Shown here: in pieces, positions 9,525-18,582 of the stretch
Numbering within the stretch: position 1 is the first letter of the stretch
How the letters are laid out: each line of letters starts with the position of its first letter
Assembly: GCF_000938255.1 (NCBI RefSeq)
Contig: NZ_JYMR01000008.1
Span: forward strand, 186,001-250,000
DNA from: Bradyrhizobium sp. LTSP849
Lineage (GTDB): Bacteria > Pseudomonadota > Alphaproteobacteria > Rhizobiales > Xanthobacteraceae
Direction of reading: 5' to 3'
DNA length: 64,000 nucleotides
Translations under genes and position numbers: made by a program
Notes under the pieces: model-generated
Told to the model about the DNA's origin: nothing
What the model saw: only the letters and a program-made list of their open reading frames with translations
Database searches by the model: none

Positions 9525-10559
9525 ATGACCATCAAAAACGACGTTGTCGAAGCGATCGGCAACACCCCGCTGATCAAGCTGAAGCGCGCCTCGGAATTGA
9601 CCGGCTGCACCATTCTCGGCAAGGCCGAGTTCATGAATCCCGGCCAGTCGGTGAAGGACCGCGCCGGCAAATGGATGATTTTGGAAGCTGAGAAGCGCGG
9701 CGAGTTGAAGCCGGGCGGGCTGGTTGTGGAATCGACCGCCGGCAACACCGGCATCGGGCTTGCGGTGGTGGCGAGCGCGCGTGGCTACCGCACGCTGATC
9801 GTGATCCCGGAGACGCAGAGCCAGGAAAAAAAGGATTTTCTGAAGCTGTGCGGCGCTGAGCTGATCGAAGTGCCGGCGTTGCCTTTCGCTAACCCCAATA
9901 ACTACCAGCATGTCGGCCGCAGACTTGCGGACGAGCTGCGCAAGAGCGAGTCTAACGGCGTGTTGTTCGCCGATCAGTGGAACAATCTCGACAACGCCAA
10001 GGCGCACTACGAATCGACCGGCCCAGAGATCTGGGAGCAGACCGGTGGCAAGGTCGACGGCTTCGTCAGCGCTGTCGGCAGCGGCGGCACGCTCGCCGGC
10101 ATCAGCCGCTTTCTGAAGGAGAAGAATAAGGACATCCGCGTCGCCTGTGCCGATCCACAGGGTTTCGGCATGTACGAGTATTTCCGCAATGGCGAGGCCA
10201 AGGTGACGCCGGGCGACTCCATTACCGAGGGCATTGGGCTCAGCCGCGTCACCGCCATCGTCGAGAGCGCCAAGGTCGACGACGCCTTCGTGATTCCGGA
10301 TGAGGACGCCGTGACGCTGATTTACGAACTGCTCCAGCACGAGGGCCTGTGCCTCGGTGGCTCGACCGGGATCAACATCGCCGGCGCCATGCGCCTCGCC
10401 AAGCAGCTCGGGCCGGGCAAGACGATCGTCACCGTGCTCTGCGATTCCGGCAGCCGCTATCAATCAAAGCTGTTCAACGCCGACTTCATGCGCGCCAAGA
10501 ACTTGCCGGTGCCGGAATGGCTGGAGAAGCGCAGCAACATCAAGCCGCCCTACGTCTAG
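9525..10559 (+). CDS. cysK: Cysteine synthase A (O-acetylserine sulfhydrylase)
   Basis: PLP enzyme that makes cysteine from O-acetylserine and sulfide. The PLP lysine is in NPGQSVKDRAGKW (K44). The substrate/phosphate loops VESTAGNTGIGLAVVA and AVGSGGTLAGISRFLKEK are intact, as is the C-terminal GGSTGINIAGA PLP-binding loop. The protein has 344 residues, slightly longer than E. coli CysK. The ATG at 9525 (MTIKNDVVEAIGNTPLIKL) places the conserved NTPL motif at the usual distance. It is separated from the lipid genes by a hairpin, so it probably has its own promoter. Cystathionine beta-synthase is a related alternative, but the length without a CBS domain favours CysK. Confidence 0.93.
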   Translation: MTIKNDVVEAIGNTPLIKLKRASELTGCTILGKAEFMNPGQSVKDRAGKWMILEAEKRGELKPGGLVVESTAGNTGIGLAVVASARGYRTLIVIPETQSQEKKDFLKLCGAELIEVPALPFANPNNYQHVGRRLADELRKSESNGVLFADQWNNLDNAKAHYESTGPEIWEQTGGKVDGFVSAVGSGGTLAGISRFLKEKNKDIRVACADPQGFGMYEYFRNGEAKVTPGDSITEGIGLSRVTAIVESAKVDDAFVIPDEDAVTLIYELLQHEGLCLGGSTGINIAGAMRLAKQLGPGKTIVTVLCDSGSRYQSKLFNADFMRAKNLPVPEWLEKRSNIKPPYV

Positions 10560-10570
10560 GCCTCAGACGG

Positions 10571-11104
10571 CTAACTCCAGGTCGGACGCGGCACACCCTG
10601 CGACACGCGCGCCAGACGTGCGCCCGAGAGCGACGGGTTCGCCGCGCTCCGGTTCGGCTGGCGGGGACTGCCGTAAGAGCCTTCGCTATCGGCACTCGGC
10701 CAGAACGTGAGCGCAAGCATCAGCGCGAGGTTGACCAGCCCGCCGACAACCGTGCCCTGGTGCTCTTGCCCGATCGCCCAGGCCGGAAACCGCCCTGCGA
10801 CGACGTAATCGACGATCATGAGCGCGAACCAGGCCGGGATGACGCAAACCGGATCCCAGCCGATGTCGCGGATGCGCATCGATTGCAGCGTGAAGGTCGC
10901 GAGTCCGAAGAAGGCAATCGCACCAATGATGGCCCAGTTCGTCATGAGATCTTCCGGCCGGATCATGCTGGGCGAAGTGGTGCGCAGCACGGCCATCGCG
11001 ATCGCAAAGCAGATCGCGGTCATCACGATCGCAAGCGCGACCGAGGCCAGGAAGAAATGCAAGCGCCCGAGGCGGGCATTGAGACCGAACAAGAAACCGA
11101 GCAT
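10571..11104 (-). CDS. DUF805 membrane protein
   Basis: A 177-residue inner-membrane protein. It opens with the typical DUF805 segment MLGFLFGLNARLGRLHFFL and has about four hydrophobic helices, including SVALAIVMTAICFAIAMAVL and a pair around residues 80-110. The C-terminal 35 residues are polar, with S/R/P/N. The ATG at 11104 is chosen because it matches the family start; the frame remains open upstream but reads into non-conserved text. DUF805 proteins are found across bacteria and have no established function. Its stop lies 12 bp from the convergent cysK stop. Confidence 0.85.
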   Translation of the reverse strand: MLGFLFGLNARLGRLHFFLASVALAIVMTAICFAIAMAVLRTTSPSMIRPEDLMTNWAIIGAIAFFGLATFTLQSMRIRDIGWDPVCVIPAWFALMIVDYVVAGRFPAWAIGQEHQGTVVGGLVNLALMLALTFWPSADSEGSYGSPRQPNRSAANPSLSGARLARVSQGVPRPTWS

Positions 11105-11214
11105 TGACGCATCCCCTTTTGCGGCACATGCACAGAAAGAGCTTTCGGACGCGTAAAACGGCGGGGTGTCGCAAGCGGCATGGTTTTTAGCCCGCGACGA
11201 AATTGCGTAAAATT

Positions 11215-13458
11215 TTAAGCTTCGGCGCCCTCGCCGTCCTTCGAAGCCGAGGCACAATAGTCGCGCCAGAACTGGCGATAGCCCGCCTCGACCCTGCCCG
11301 CGTAGATCTCGACATTGCCGGCGGGTGAACTTGCGATTTGAGCCGGCAAATCCGCCCGCAACTTCGCCAGATAATCCGGCTGCGCTGCATACTTGCAAGC
11401 GATCGCGGCATAGCCTTGGTCGTCCTCTGCGACCCAATCATTGAGGCCGACGGCCGCCACGATCGAGCCACCGGCGCGCGACGACGACGCGTTGCCGAGC
11501 TTGGCAACGACGGGAACGCCGGCATAGAGGGATTCCCAGGTGCTGATGCCGCCATTTTGCGGGAATGGATCGAGCGAAATGTCGACCTGCGCAAAGGCCC
11601 GCAGATGCTCGTGACGCGGGGTCAAGCCCAGGCAGGTGATATTCGCTTCGGGAATACCGTGCGCCACAAATCGCGCGAGGAGGCGCTCGCGCACCAGGGG
11701 ATCGTCAAGCAGGGTATGCTTGATGATGATCCTCGATCCCGTCACCTCGCGCATCACTTTCGACCACACGCGGATGGCCTCGTCCGAGATCTTGTTGATG
11801 CGGTTGAACACGCCGAAGGTCACGTAACCGTTGCGGAGCATCGGAAGCTCCGAAGGCGGCACATCCAGGATCGGATCGAGCGTGTTCAGGCACGGCAGAT
11901 CATAGACTTTTTCGGCGAGCAAATGGCGCGCCGATTCCGGAATGAAGATTGGATCCGCAAGCACGTAGTCCATGGTCTGAAGGCCCGTACCGGACGCATG
12001 TCCGAATCCTGAGACCTGGATGGGGACCGGCTTGCGTGCGAAGACAGAGAGCCTGTTGCCGGTGGTATGCCCGGACACGTCGATCAGGATATCGACCTTG
12101 TCGGCCTCAATACGATCGGCCAGTTCGTCATCCGAAAGCCGCCAGGCGTCGACCCAGATGTCCGCCAACTGCTTGAATCTGGCGGTCACCTCATCCTGTG
12201 TCGGCGAGCACGAATAGCAGACGATTTCGAATTTGGCGCGATCATGATGGCGCAGCACCGGCAACAGCGCGAACGCCGCCGAGTGGTACCAGAACTCGGC
12301 AGACACATAACCGATCACGATCCGCCGATCCGGATCAAGCTGCCTGGGTGAAAGCTTCCTCTGCGGCAACTTGGTGCCGATCGCATCCCACCAATGTTTT
12401 CGCGCTGCCTGCTGGACCGCGAAATCGGCGTCGGAGAGAAAATCCAGAAAGAAGATCTTTCGCCCGATCAAGCCCGCATCCGGCGCAATGGCCAGCGCAG
12501 CGTCGAGAAGTTCGATCGCCGATGCGATCTCGCCCTGGTTTGCAAAACAGGCGCTCAGCAGCGCCATCGCCATCGCGGAGCGCGGATTTTCCTCGAGCAA
12601 GGTGGTGCAGGCCAGGATTGCCTGCGCCGTATTCCCCATGTTGAGCGAGACTTGTGCCTTCCCCTGCAAGGCCACTTCGAGCTTGGGCGAAAGCGCAAGC
12701 GCCGCGTCAAAATCCGCCGCCGCCTGTTCTGACCGCGAAAGCTCAAGATTGAGCCGTCCGCGGTTCGCCAGGATCTTCGCCGAACCCGGCCTGATCGCGA
12801 GCGCCGCTTCGAGCGCGCCTCTCGCCTCGTCGTAGTTCTTGAGCTCGATGTTGACTAAACCTTTGCCGACGAGCGCCTCCACGTGTCGCGGCTGAAACAA
12901 TAAAGTGCGCTCGAAACTTTGTCTGGCGCGGTCAAATTGCTGCACTGCCAGCTCCGCCAAGCCACGATTGCACAGCGCATCGACATAGTCGGGCTTCAGC
13001 CGAATGGCGCGATCGTACAGTTCGATGGCCTGCTCGACGCGGTCGAGGTGCAGCAAGGCATTGCCGAGATTGGCCAAGGCCACCGGGAAACTCGGCTTCA
13101 ATGCGATGGCGCGCTCCAGGTACGTGCGCGCTTCCTCGTATTGCCCAAGTGCGAAATGCGTCGCTCCCAAATCGGAAAGGGCGTGTGCCGAGCGCGGGTC
13201 GACGGTCACGGCATGCTTGAGAGCCTGTCTTGCTTCCTCCAAGTGCCGACTCCCAAACGCGCTCAGCCCAAGCAGATGCAAAGCGCCGAAATGATCCGGA
13301 AGCTCTTTCAGTATCTGACGGCAGAGCACCTCCGTCTCCGCATATCGGCCCTGATCATGGGCTGCGACCGCGGCGGAGAGGATGGCGTCCGCCTGCTTCT
13401 TGAACTTCTTCTGCAATCGCGCGTTCTGGAACGCGCGCGCGCCAGCGCTGCTCTGCAA
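11215..13458 (-). CDS. TPR protein with SPINDLY/OGT-type O-GlcNAc transferase domain
   Basis: A 747-residue protein. About ten TPR units cover residues 25-370 (for example HALSDLGATHFALGQYEEA, ALANLGNALLHLDRVEQA). A bacterial O-GlcNAc-transferase-like catalytic half (GT41) follows, with GYVSAEFWYHSAAF, a GHTTGNRLSVFARKPVPIQV segment and a UDP-binding region NGGISTWESLYAGVPVV. The start is placed at a TTG (13458) because CGGAGAG lies seven bases upstream. The longest in-frame ATG (13626) would read through a dispersed palindromic repeat, which is unlikely to be coding. It probably modifies serine/threonine of surface or flagellar proteins, but the target is unknown. Confidence 0.85.
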   Translation of the reverse strand: MQSSAGARAFQNARLQKKFKKQADAILSAAVAAHDQGRYAETEVLCRQILKELPDHFGALHLLGLSAFGSRHLEEARQALKHAVTVDPRSAHALSDLGATHFALGQYEEARTYLERAIALKPSFPVALANLGNALLHLDRVEQAIELYDRAIRLKPDYVDALCNRGLAELAVQQFDRARQSFERTLLFQPRHVEALVGKGLVNIELKNYDEARGALEAALAIRPGSAKILANRGRLNLELSRSEQAAADFDAALALSPKLEVALQGKAQVSLNMGNTAQAILACTTLLEENPRSAMAMALLSACFANQGEIASAIELLDAALAIAPDAGLIGRKIFFLDFLSDADFAVQQAARKHWWDAIGTKLPQRKLSPRQLDPDRRIVIGYVSAEFWYHSAAFALLPVLRHHDRAKFEIVCYSCSPTQDEVTARFKQLADIWVDAWRLSDDELADRIEADKVDILIDVSGHTTGNRLSVFARKPVPIQVSGFGHASGTGLQTMDYVLADPIFIPESARHLLAEKVYDLPCLNTLDPILDVPPSELPMLRNGYVTFGVFNRINKISDEAIRVWSKVMREVTGSRIIIKHTLLDDPLVRERLLARFVAHGIPEANITCLGLTPRHEHLRAFAQVDISLDPFPQNGGISTWESLYAGVPVVAKLGNASSSRAGGSIVAAVGLNDWVAEDDQGYAAIACKYAAQPDYLAKLRADLPAQIASSPAGNVEIYAGRVEAGYRQFWRDYCASASKDGEGAEA

Positions 13459-13561
13459 GGTCGCTCTCCGAAGGATGGCCCGCGAAGAGTCTAACTGATT
13501 CGCAAGCCTAGCCGGCCGATCGGCGCGCCTCCGGGATGCCGCGGGAATCAGGCGCAGCCTT

Positions 13562-13654
13562 GTAGGGTGGGCAAAGCGTAGCTTGCCCACCATGTCGCCG
13601 CGAGATCGCCGATCGATGGTGGGCACGGCGCAAGGGCGCCTTTGCCCACCCTAC
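13562..13654. repeat. Dispersed palindromic repeat, copy 1 (93 bp)
   Basis: Begins GTAGGGTGGGCAAAGCG and ends CGCCTTTGCCCACCCTAC, so the two ends are inverted copies. An inner pair (TTGCCCACCAT and ATGGTGGGCACGGCG) is inverted too, giving a nested cruciform. A second copy with the same ends and inner arms is at 42458-42549. It sits between the O-GlcNAc transferase and aapP, where it could also act as a transcription-stop or mRNA-stabilising element. It looks like a REP/MITE-type non-coding element. Confidence 0.85.
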
Positions 13655-13667
13655 GAAATCTGCGAAA

Positions 13668-14408
13668 TCAGCGGAGGATCTGGCTCAGGAACAGCTTCGA
13701 GCGCGCGTGCTGGGGATTGGCGAAGAATTCGTTCGGCGTGTTGGCTTCGATGATCTGGCCGGCGTCCATGAACACCACGCGGTTCGCGACCTCCTTCGCA
13801 AAGCCCATCTCGTGGGTCACGACCAGCATGGTCATGCCCTCCTTGGCGAGGTCGACCATGGTGTCGAGGACCTCCTTGACCATCTCCGGGTCGAGCGCCG
13901 AGGTCGGCTCATCGAACAGCATCACCTTCGGGTTCATGGTCAGGGCGCGGGCGATCGCGACGCGCTGCTGTTGGCCGCCGGACATCTGGCCCGGAAACTT
14001 GTTGGCCTGGTGCGGGATCTTGACCCGCTCCAGAAATTTCATCGCGGTCGCTTCGGCGTCCTTCTTGGGGATGTTGCGGACCCAGATCGGCGCCAGCGTG
14101 CAATTGTCCAGCACCGTCAGATGCGGAAACAGATTAAAGCTCTGGAACACCATGCCGACCTCGCGACGGACCGCGTCAACATGCTTGAGGTTCGGCCCGA
14201 GCTCGATGCCGTCGACGACGATCTCGCCCTCCTGGAATTCCTCCAGCGCGTTGATGCAGCGGATCAGGGTCGATTTGCCCGAGCCCGAAGGGCCGCAGAT
14301 CACGATGCGCTCGCCCTTCTCGACCTCCAGGTCGATGTCGCGCAGCACGTGAAACTCGCCGTACCATTTGTTAAGGCCGGAAATGTTGACGATCGGTTTG
14401 GCTGACAT
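13668..14408 (-). CDS. aapP: General L-amino-acid ABC transporter, ATP-binding protein
   Basis: ATPase that energises the polar amino-acid importer AapJQMP. It has Walker [10 protein letters not shown] (about residue 38), Q-loop [15 protein letters not shown], the signature [15 protein letters not shown], Walker [13 protein letters not shown] and switch histidine VVTHE, all intact in 246 residues. The ATG at 14408 gives [17 protein letters not shown], a normal PAAT-family start. It is the last gene of the minus-strand aapJ-Q-M-P operon, 11 bp after aapM, and is followed 14 bp beyond its stop by the palindromic repeat. Confidence 0.95.
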   Translation of the reverse strand: MSAKPIVNISGLNKWYGEFHVLRDIDLEVEKGERIVICGPSGSGKSTLIRCINALEEFQEGEIVVDGIELGPNLKHVDAVRREVGMVFQSFNLFPHLTVLDNCTLAPIWVRNIPKKDAEATAMKFLERVKIPHQANKFPGQMSGGQQQRVAIARALTMNPKVMLFDEPTSALDPEMVKEVLDTMVDLAKEGMTMLVVTHEMGFAKEVANRVVFMDAGQIIEANTPNEFFANPQHARSKLFLSQILR

Positions 14409-14419
14409 GGCGAGCTCGA

Positions 14420-15940
14420 TCAGTTGCGGCGGTGGGCGTTGAGACGGCGCTCGACGAAGAGCGAGTAGCGCGACATTCCAAAGCAGAACAGGAAGTAGAT
14501 GATGCCGGCGAAGGCGAAGCCGGTGAACGCCGTCGACGGCGTCGACCATTTCGGGTCGGAGAATGACGCCCGCAGCGAGCCCAACAGGTCGAACAGCGCC
14601 ACGATCGACACAAGTGAGGTGTCCTTGAACAGCGAGATGAAGCTGTTGACGAGGTTCGGTATGACGTGGCGCAGTGCCTGCGGCAGCACAATCAGCGACG
14701 TCGTCTTCCACCAGGACAGCCCCAGGGCCGCCGCCGCCTCGCCCTGCCCACGCGGGATCGCAGCGAGCCCGCCACGGACGTTCTCGGCCTGGTAGGCGCC
14801 GGTGAACAGCGCAATGCCGACCAGCGCGCGCACGAGACCATCGACGGAAAAATTGCCCGGCAGGAACAGCGGCAGCATGTAGGTGGCGAAGAACAGCACG
14901 GTGATCAGCGGCACGCCGCGCCAGAACTCGATGAAGGCGATCGAGAAGATCCGGATCAACGGGATAGAAGCGCGACGGCCAAGCGCCAGCGCAATCCCGA
15001 TCGGCAGCGAGGTGACGATGCCGGTGACGGAGACCACCAGCGTTACCAAGAGGCCGCCCCACAGATTCGTGGCGACGATCGGCAGGCCGCCGTGATCCAG
15101 GTCCATCAGCTTGATGACGATTGCGATCGCGATGAAAGTGGCGATGCTCGATGCGAGAGCGCGCCCGCCGCCGCGGACGCCGCCTCCGAGAAAGAAGACG
15201 ATCAGCGAGACAAAGGCGGTGGTGATGGCGAAATCGACCCAGATCGACTGGCCCGTCCCCTGGATATGATCGCGCAGCCAGGTCAGCGGGAAGATCAGCC
15301 AATGGATCGCGGTGCCGACCAGAACAACGAGGTTGCCGACGACCCAGAGCAGCGGCGCGATGGCTGACGTCTTGCTGAGACTGAGCAGGACCTGCCCGGC
15401 GCTGCTGATGCTGTCGTCGAACAATTCCAGTGCGCTGGCCGTCCAGCTCAGGCCGAAGCCTTTGATGCCGCCGCCATGTAACAGGAAGAACGCCACCACC
15501 GGGAAGGCGAAGAAGAACAGGCCGGCGTTGAGCCCCTTCGCCGGCAGGCGCGGAATCAGCAGCGGCAGCAGCAGAACCACCGCCAGGATGAGCGCGAGAT
15601 TGACCCGCCAGCGCTCGGCCTCCGGATAGAAGCCATAAATCAGTTGCGGCAGCTTGGCCTGGATGTAGGGCCAGCAGGCGCCGACCGTAAACCCGGCGTT
15701 CTCAGCGAGGCAGGCGGTGCGGTCCGTCCCGGTCCAGACCGCATCAACGATCAGGAACCTGACGGACGGAATGATGGTGAACCAGAGCAGCAAGGCGCCC
15801 AGGATCGTCAGCAGGATGTTGGTCGGCGAATTGAACAGCCGGGTGCGCAGCAGACCGATGAAGCCTGTGGTCTTCACCGGTGCGGGACGTTCGGCGACGA
15901 TGTCCGCACGGACGAAGGATGACGCGGTGATGTCGGTCAT
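14420..15940 (-). CDS. aapM: General L-amino-acid ABC transporter permease (long form)
   Basis: One of two permease subunits of the AapJQMP importer. The C-terminal half carries the canonical core [19 protein letters not shown] and the EAA loop [20 protein letters not shown]. At 506 residues it is longer than the roughly 380-residue Rhizobium AapM. An extra hydrophobic segment of about 120 residues, roughly residues 165-295, sits between the N-terminal helices and the permease core. The ATG at 15940 overlaps the aapQ stop in an ATGA arrangement, which fixes the start. The assignment as AapM rather than AapQ follows gene order. Confidence 0.92.
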   Translation of the reverse strand: MTDITASSFVRADIVAERPAPVKTTGFIGLLRTRLFNSPTNILLTILGALLLWFTIIPSVRFLIVDAVWTGTDRTACLAENAGFTVGACWPYIQAKLPQLIYGFYPEAERWRVNLALILAVVLLLPLLIPRLPAKGLNAGLFFFAFPVVAFFLLHGGGIKGFGLSWTASALELFDDSISSAGQVLLSLSKTSAIAPLLWVVGNLVVLVGTAIHWLIFPLTWLRDHIQGTGQSIWVDFAITTAFVSLIVFFLGGGVRGGGRALASSIATFIAIAIVIKLMDLDHGGLPIVATNLWGGLLVTLVVSVTGIVTSLPIGIALALGRRASIPLIRIFSIAFIEFWRGVPLITVLFFATYMLPLFLPGNFSVDGLVRALVGIALFTGAYQAENVRGGLAAIPRGQGEAAAALGLSWWKTTSLIVLPQALRHVIPNLVNSFISLFKDTSLVSIVALFDLLGSLRASFSDPKWSTPSTAFTGFAFAGIIYFLFCFGMSRYSLFVERRLNAHRRN

Positions 15941-17142
15941 GCGCCGAGGCTCCGGCTGATGCGCCACCCGTAGATGCTCATGACGCCGCTGGTGATGAGC
16001 GAGATCAGGAGGTAGACGCCCATCGTCATGGCGATGATCTCGATCGCCTGCCCGGTCTGGCTCAGCGACGTGCCGGCGAAGACCGACACCAGGTCAGGAT
16101 AGCCGATCGCGACCGCCAGCGAGGAGTTCTTGGTGAGGTTCAGGTATTGGTTGGTTAGCGGCGGTACGATCACGCGCATCGCCTGCGGCACGACGATCAG
16201 CCGCAGCGTGGTGCCGCGGCTCAGGCCCAGCGACGATCCCGCCTCCATCTGTCCGCTGTGGACGGACAGGATGCCGGCGCGCACGATCTCGGCGATGAAG
16301 GCGGCAGTATAGGTCGATAGCGCCAGCGTCAGCGCCACGAACTCCGGAATGACCCGCGAACCGCCGGCGAAATTGAAGCCCTTGAGCTGCGGAAATTCGA
16401 AGATGAAGGGCACACCGAACACAAGCATCGTGACCAGCGGCAAACCGACGATGAACGTCAGCACATAGGGCCAGATGCGGATCACCTGTCCCCGCTGAAA
16501 CAGCGCCCGCCGCGCATAGAAGCGCAACGCCAGTGAGGCCACAATGCCGAGGGCCAGCATCGCCAGAAACGGACCGAGGCCAGACTCGCCCACCGGCGAC
16601 GGGACGATCAGGCCGCGGTTGTTGATAAAGGCCACACCGAAGAGCGAAATGCTCTGCCGCGGATTGGGCAGGGCCGCGAGCACCGCCAGATACCAGAACA
16701 GGATCTGGAACAACAGCGGCAGGTTGCGGATGAGCTCGACGTAGATCTCGCCGATGCGCGACAGCAGCCAGTTCGGAGACAGCCGGCACAGCGCGATGAT
16801 GAAACCGATCACGGTGGCGAAGACAATGCCCACCACCGAGACCACGAGCGTGTTCAGAATCCCGACCACAAATACACGGAAGAACGTGTCCGAGCCGGTG
16901 TAGGAGATCAGGGTCTGATTGACGTCAAACCCTGCATTGTTCCTGAGGAAACCGAAGCCGGCGGCAATGTGCTGGTTTTCGAGGTTGGCGCGGGCGTTGG
17001 AGATGATCTCGTAGGCGATCCAGCCCAGGACCGCCGCGAAGGCAAACTGGACGGCGACGCCGTTCCAGCCTGCCTTGCCACCCAAGAGCCGCCTGATCTT
17101 CAGCGCGATCTGGAGCGGCGGTTTACGGGCCTCTGTACTCAT
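15937..17142 (-). CDS. aapQ: General L-amino-acid ABC transporter permease
   Basis: Second gene of the aap operon, a 401-residue inner-membrane permease of the His/Glu/Gln/Arg family. It has an N-terminal helix (VAVQFAFAAVLGWIAYEI), the permease opening FFRVFVVGILNTLVVSVVGI, a large periplasmic insert typical of AapQ, and the EAA loop MEAGSSLGLSRGTTLRLIVV near the C-terminus. Length and insert match rhizobial AapQ. The start at 17142 is 28 bp after the aapJ stop. It forms the translocation pore with AapM. Confidence 0.94.
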   Translation of the reverse strand: MSTEARKPPLQIALKIRRLLGGKAGWNGVAVQFAFAAVLGWIAYEIISNARANLENQHIAAGFGFLRNNAGFDVNQTLISYTGSDTFFRVFVVGILNTLVVSVVGIVFATVIGFIIALCRLSPNWLLSRIGEIYVELIRNLPLLFQILFWYLAVLAALPNPRQSISLFGVAFINNRGLIVPSPVGESGLGPFLAMLALGIVASLALRFYARRALFQRGQVIRIWPYVLTFIVGLPLVTMLVFGVPFIFEFPQLKGFNFAGGSRVIPEFVALTLALSTYTAAFIAEIVRAGILSVHSGQMEAGSSLGLSRGTTLRLIVVPQAMRVIVPPLTNQYLNLTKNSSLAVAIGYPDLVSVFAGTSLSQTGQAIEIIAMTMGVYLLISLITSGVMSIYGWRISRSLGA

Positions 17143-17170
17143 TTGCCGCTGGCCTGCAGATCAAGCGGGA

Positions 17171-18187
17171 TCAGCGGATCGGCGGCGCGTACTGAAGACC
17201 ACCCTTATTCCAGAGATTGTTGAGACCGCGATTGATGCCGAGCGGCGAGCCCGCACCGACGTTGCGATCGAACACCTCATTGTAATTGCCGACGGCCTTC
17301 ACGATCCGGATCACCCAGTCCTTGGTCAGGCCGAGCTGTTCACCGAAATTGCCATCGCTGCCGAGAACGCGCTTGAGCTCCGGGTTTTCCAGTTTGGCCT
17401 TCTCGTCGACATTCTTCGAGGTCACGCCGAGCTCTTCGGCGGTGATCATCGCAAACAGCGTCCACTTCACGATGTCGAACCACTGGTCATCGCCGTGGCG
17501 CACCATCGGTCCGAGCGGCTCCTTCGAGATAATCTCCGGGAGAACCATGTGATCGTTGGGATTGGCAAGCTTCAGGCGGTTGGCGTAGAGGCCCGACTGG
17601 TCCGTGGTGAAGACGTCGCAACGCCCGGCTTCATAGGCCTTGACGGTTTCGTCGTTGGTGCCGAACGCGATCACCTCGTACTTCATGTTGTTGGCCTTGA
17701 AGTAGTCGGCGAGATTCTGCTCGGTGGTGGTTCCAGTCTGCACACAGACCGAGGCGCTGTTCAGCTCCAGCGCCGAATTGACCTTGAGCGACTTCTTCAC
17801 CAGGAAGCCCTGCCCGTCATAATAGGTTACGCCGGTGAAGTTGGCGCCGAGCGAGGTGTCGCGCGAGAGGGTCCAGGTGGTGTTGCGCGAGAGCAGATCG
17901 ATCTCGCCGGACTGCAGCGCCGTGAAGCGGTCCTTGGCGGAGGTCGGCACGAATTTGACCTTGGTCGGGTCGTTGAAGATCGCGGCAGCAATGGCGCGGC
18001 AGACATCGACGTCGAGCCCGGTCCAGTTGCCCTTGTCGTCGGGCGAGGAGAAGCCAGGCAGGCCCTGGCTGACGCCGCAGGCCAGGACGCCCCGGTCCTT
18101 GACGGTCTTGAGCGTTTGCGCGTCGGCGGCTTGGGCAGAGAGGCCGGCGGCGAGAGCGAGAGTGAGAGCCAGGGTTACGCGTTTCAT
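17171..18187 (-). CDS. aapJ: General L-amino-acid ABC transporter, periplasmic binding protein
   Basis: Periplasmic solute receptor that delivers a broad range of L-amino acids to AapQMP. A Sec signal peptide (MKRVTLALTLALAAGLSAQA) with an AXA-type cleavage site is followed by the SBP_bac_3 fold: TLKTVKDRGVLACGVSQGLP, GLDVDVCRAIAAAIF and LLSRNTTWTLSRD. The mature part ends in GLNNLWNKGGLQYAPPIR, a typical AapJ C-terminus. The ATG at 18187 has an AAAGG ten bases upstream; an in-frame TTG at 18205 is less likely. It is the first and probably most highly expressed gene of the operon. Confidence 0.95.
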   Translation of the reverse strand: MKRVTLALTLALAAGLSAQAADAQTLKTVKDRGVLACGVSQGLPGFSSPDDKGNWTGLDVDVCRAIAAAIFNDPTKVKFVPTSAKDRFTALQSGEIDLLSRNTTWTLSRDTSLGANFTGVTYYDGQGFLVKKSLKVNSALELNSASVCVQTGTTTEQNLADYFKANNMKYEVIAFGTNDETVKAYEAGRCDVFTTDQSGLYANRLKLANPNDHMVLPEIISKEPLGPMVRHGDDQWFDIVKWTLFAMITAEELGVTSKNVDEKAKLENPELKRVLGSDGNFGEQLGLTKDWVIRIVKAVGNYNEVFDRNVGAGSPLGINRGLNNLWNKGGLQYAPPIR

Positions 18188-18582
18188 GAGTTGAAGGCCT
18201 TTCAAAGTCGTCTCAAGGTCAGGAATGTTGTCTCAGGATCGTCTCTGCCAGGGCAAATCCTACTAAGGCTTGCCTTGCAAGAGTCATGCTGGGAAACCTT
18301 GCCGAACACCCGCCCATCCCTTGAGGCCATACCTTAATCCCCGCCGCGGGCGCCCGCCGTGATGGCCGTGGCGCAAGGTCCGGTCAGACGATGGATCGAA
18401 GGTCGCGGCAGGCCCCTCAACATGCGGCGACTGAATAGCACCTGCGCATCACAGAACGACTGGCGAGCCGGGTCAAGGGGTTGACGGGACTCTTCTGTGT
18501 TCTGTTATTAACATCTGCGGCCTCCGGCCGGCCCGCCGGCGCAATTGGCGCCCGGGGGAAACGCGCTTTTGAAAGCAGACGC
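18188..18582. promoter_or_regulatory. Divergent aapJ / metC control region
   Basis: A 395 bp gap between two divergent genes that must contain both promoters. A TTGACG at 18481 followed by an AT-rich TTATTAAC about 18 bases on is a plausible -35/-10 for metC, but the -10 match is poor. Nitrogen control of aap (NtrC or Lrp) would be expected from rhizobial biology, yet no clear NtrC or sigma-54 site was recognised. No SAM-II or SAH riboswitch core was found in front of metC. Confidence 0.4.

Noticed and set aside
18188..18582. SAM-II or SAH riboswitch before metC
   Set aside because: Alphaproteobacterial methionine genes often have one, but the conserved cores were not found in this stretch.
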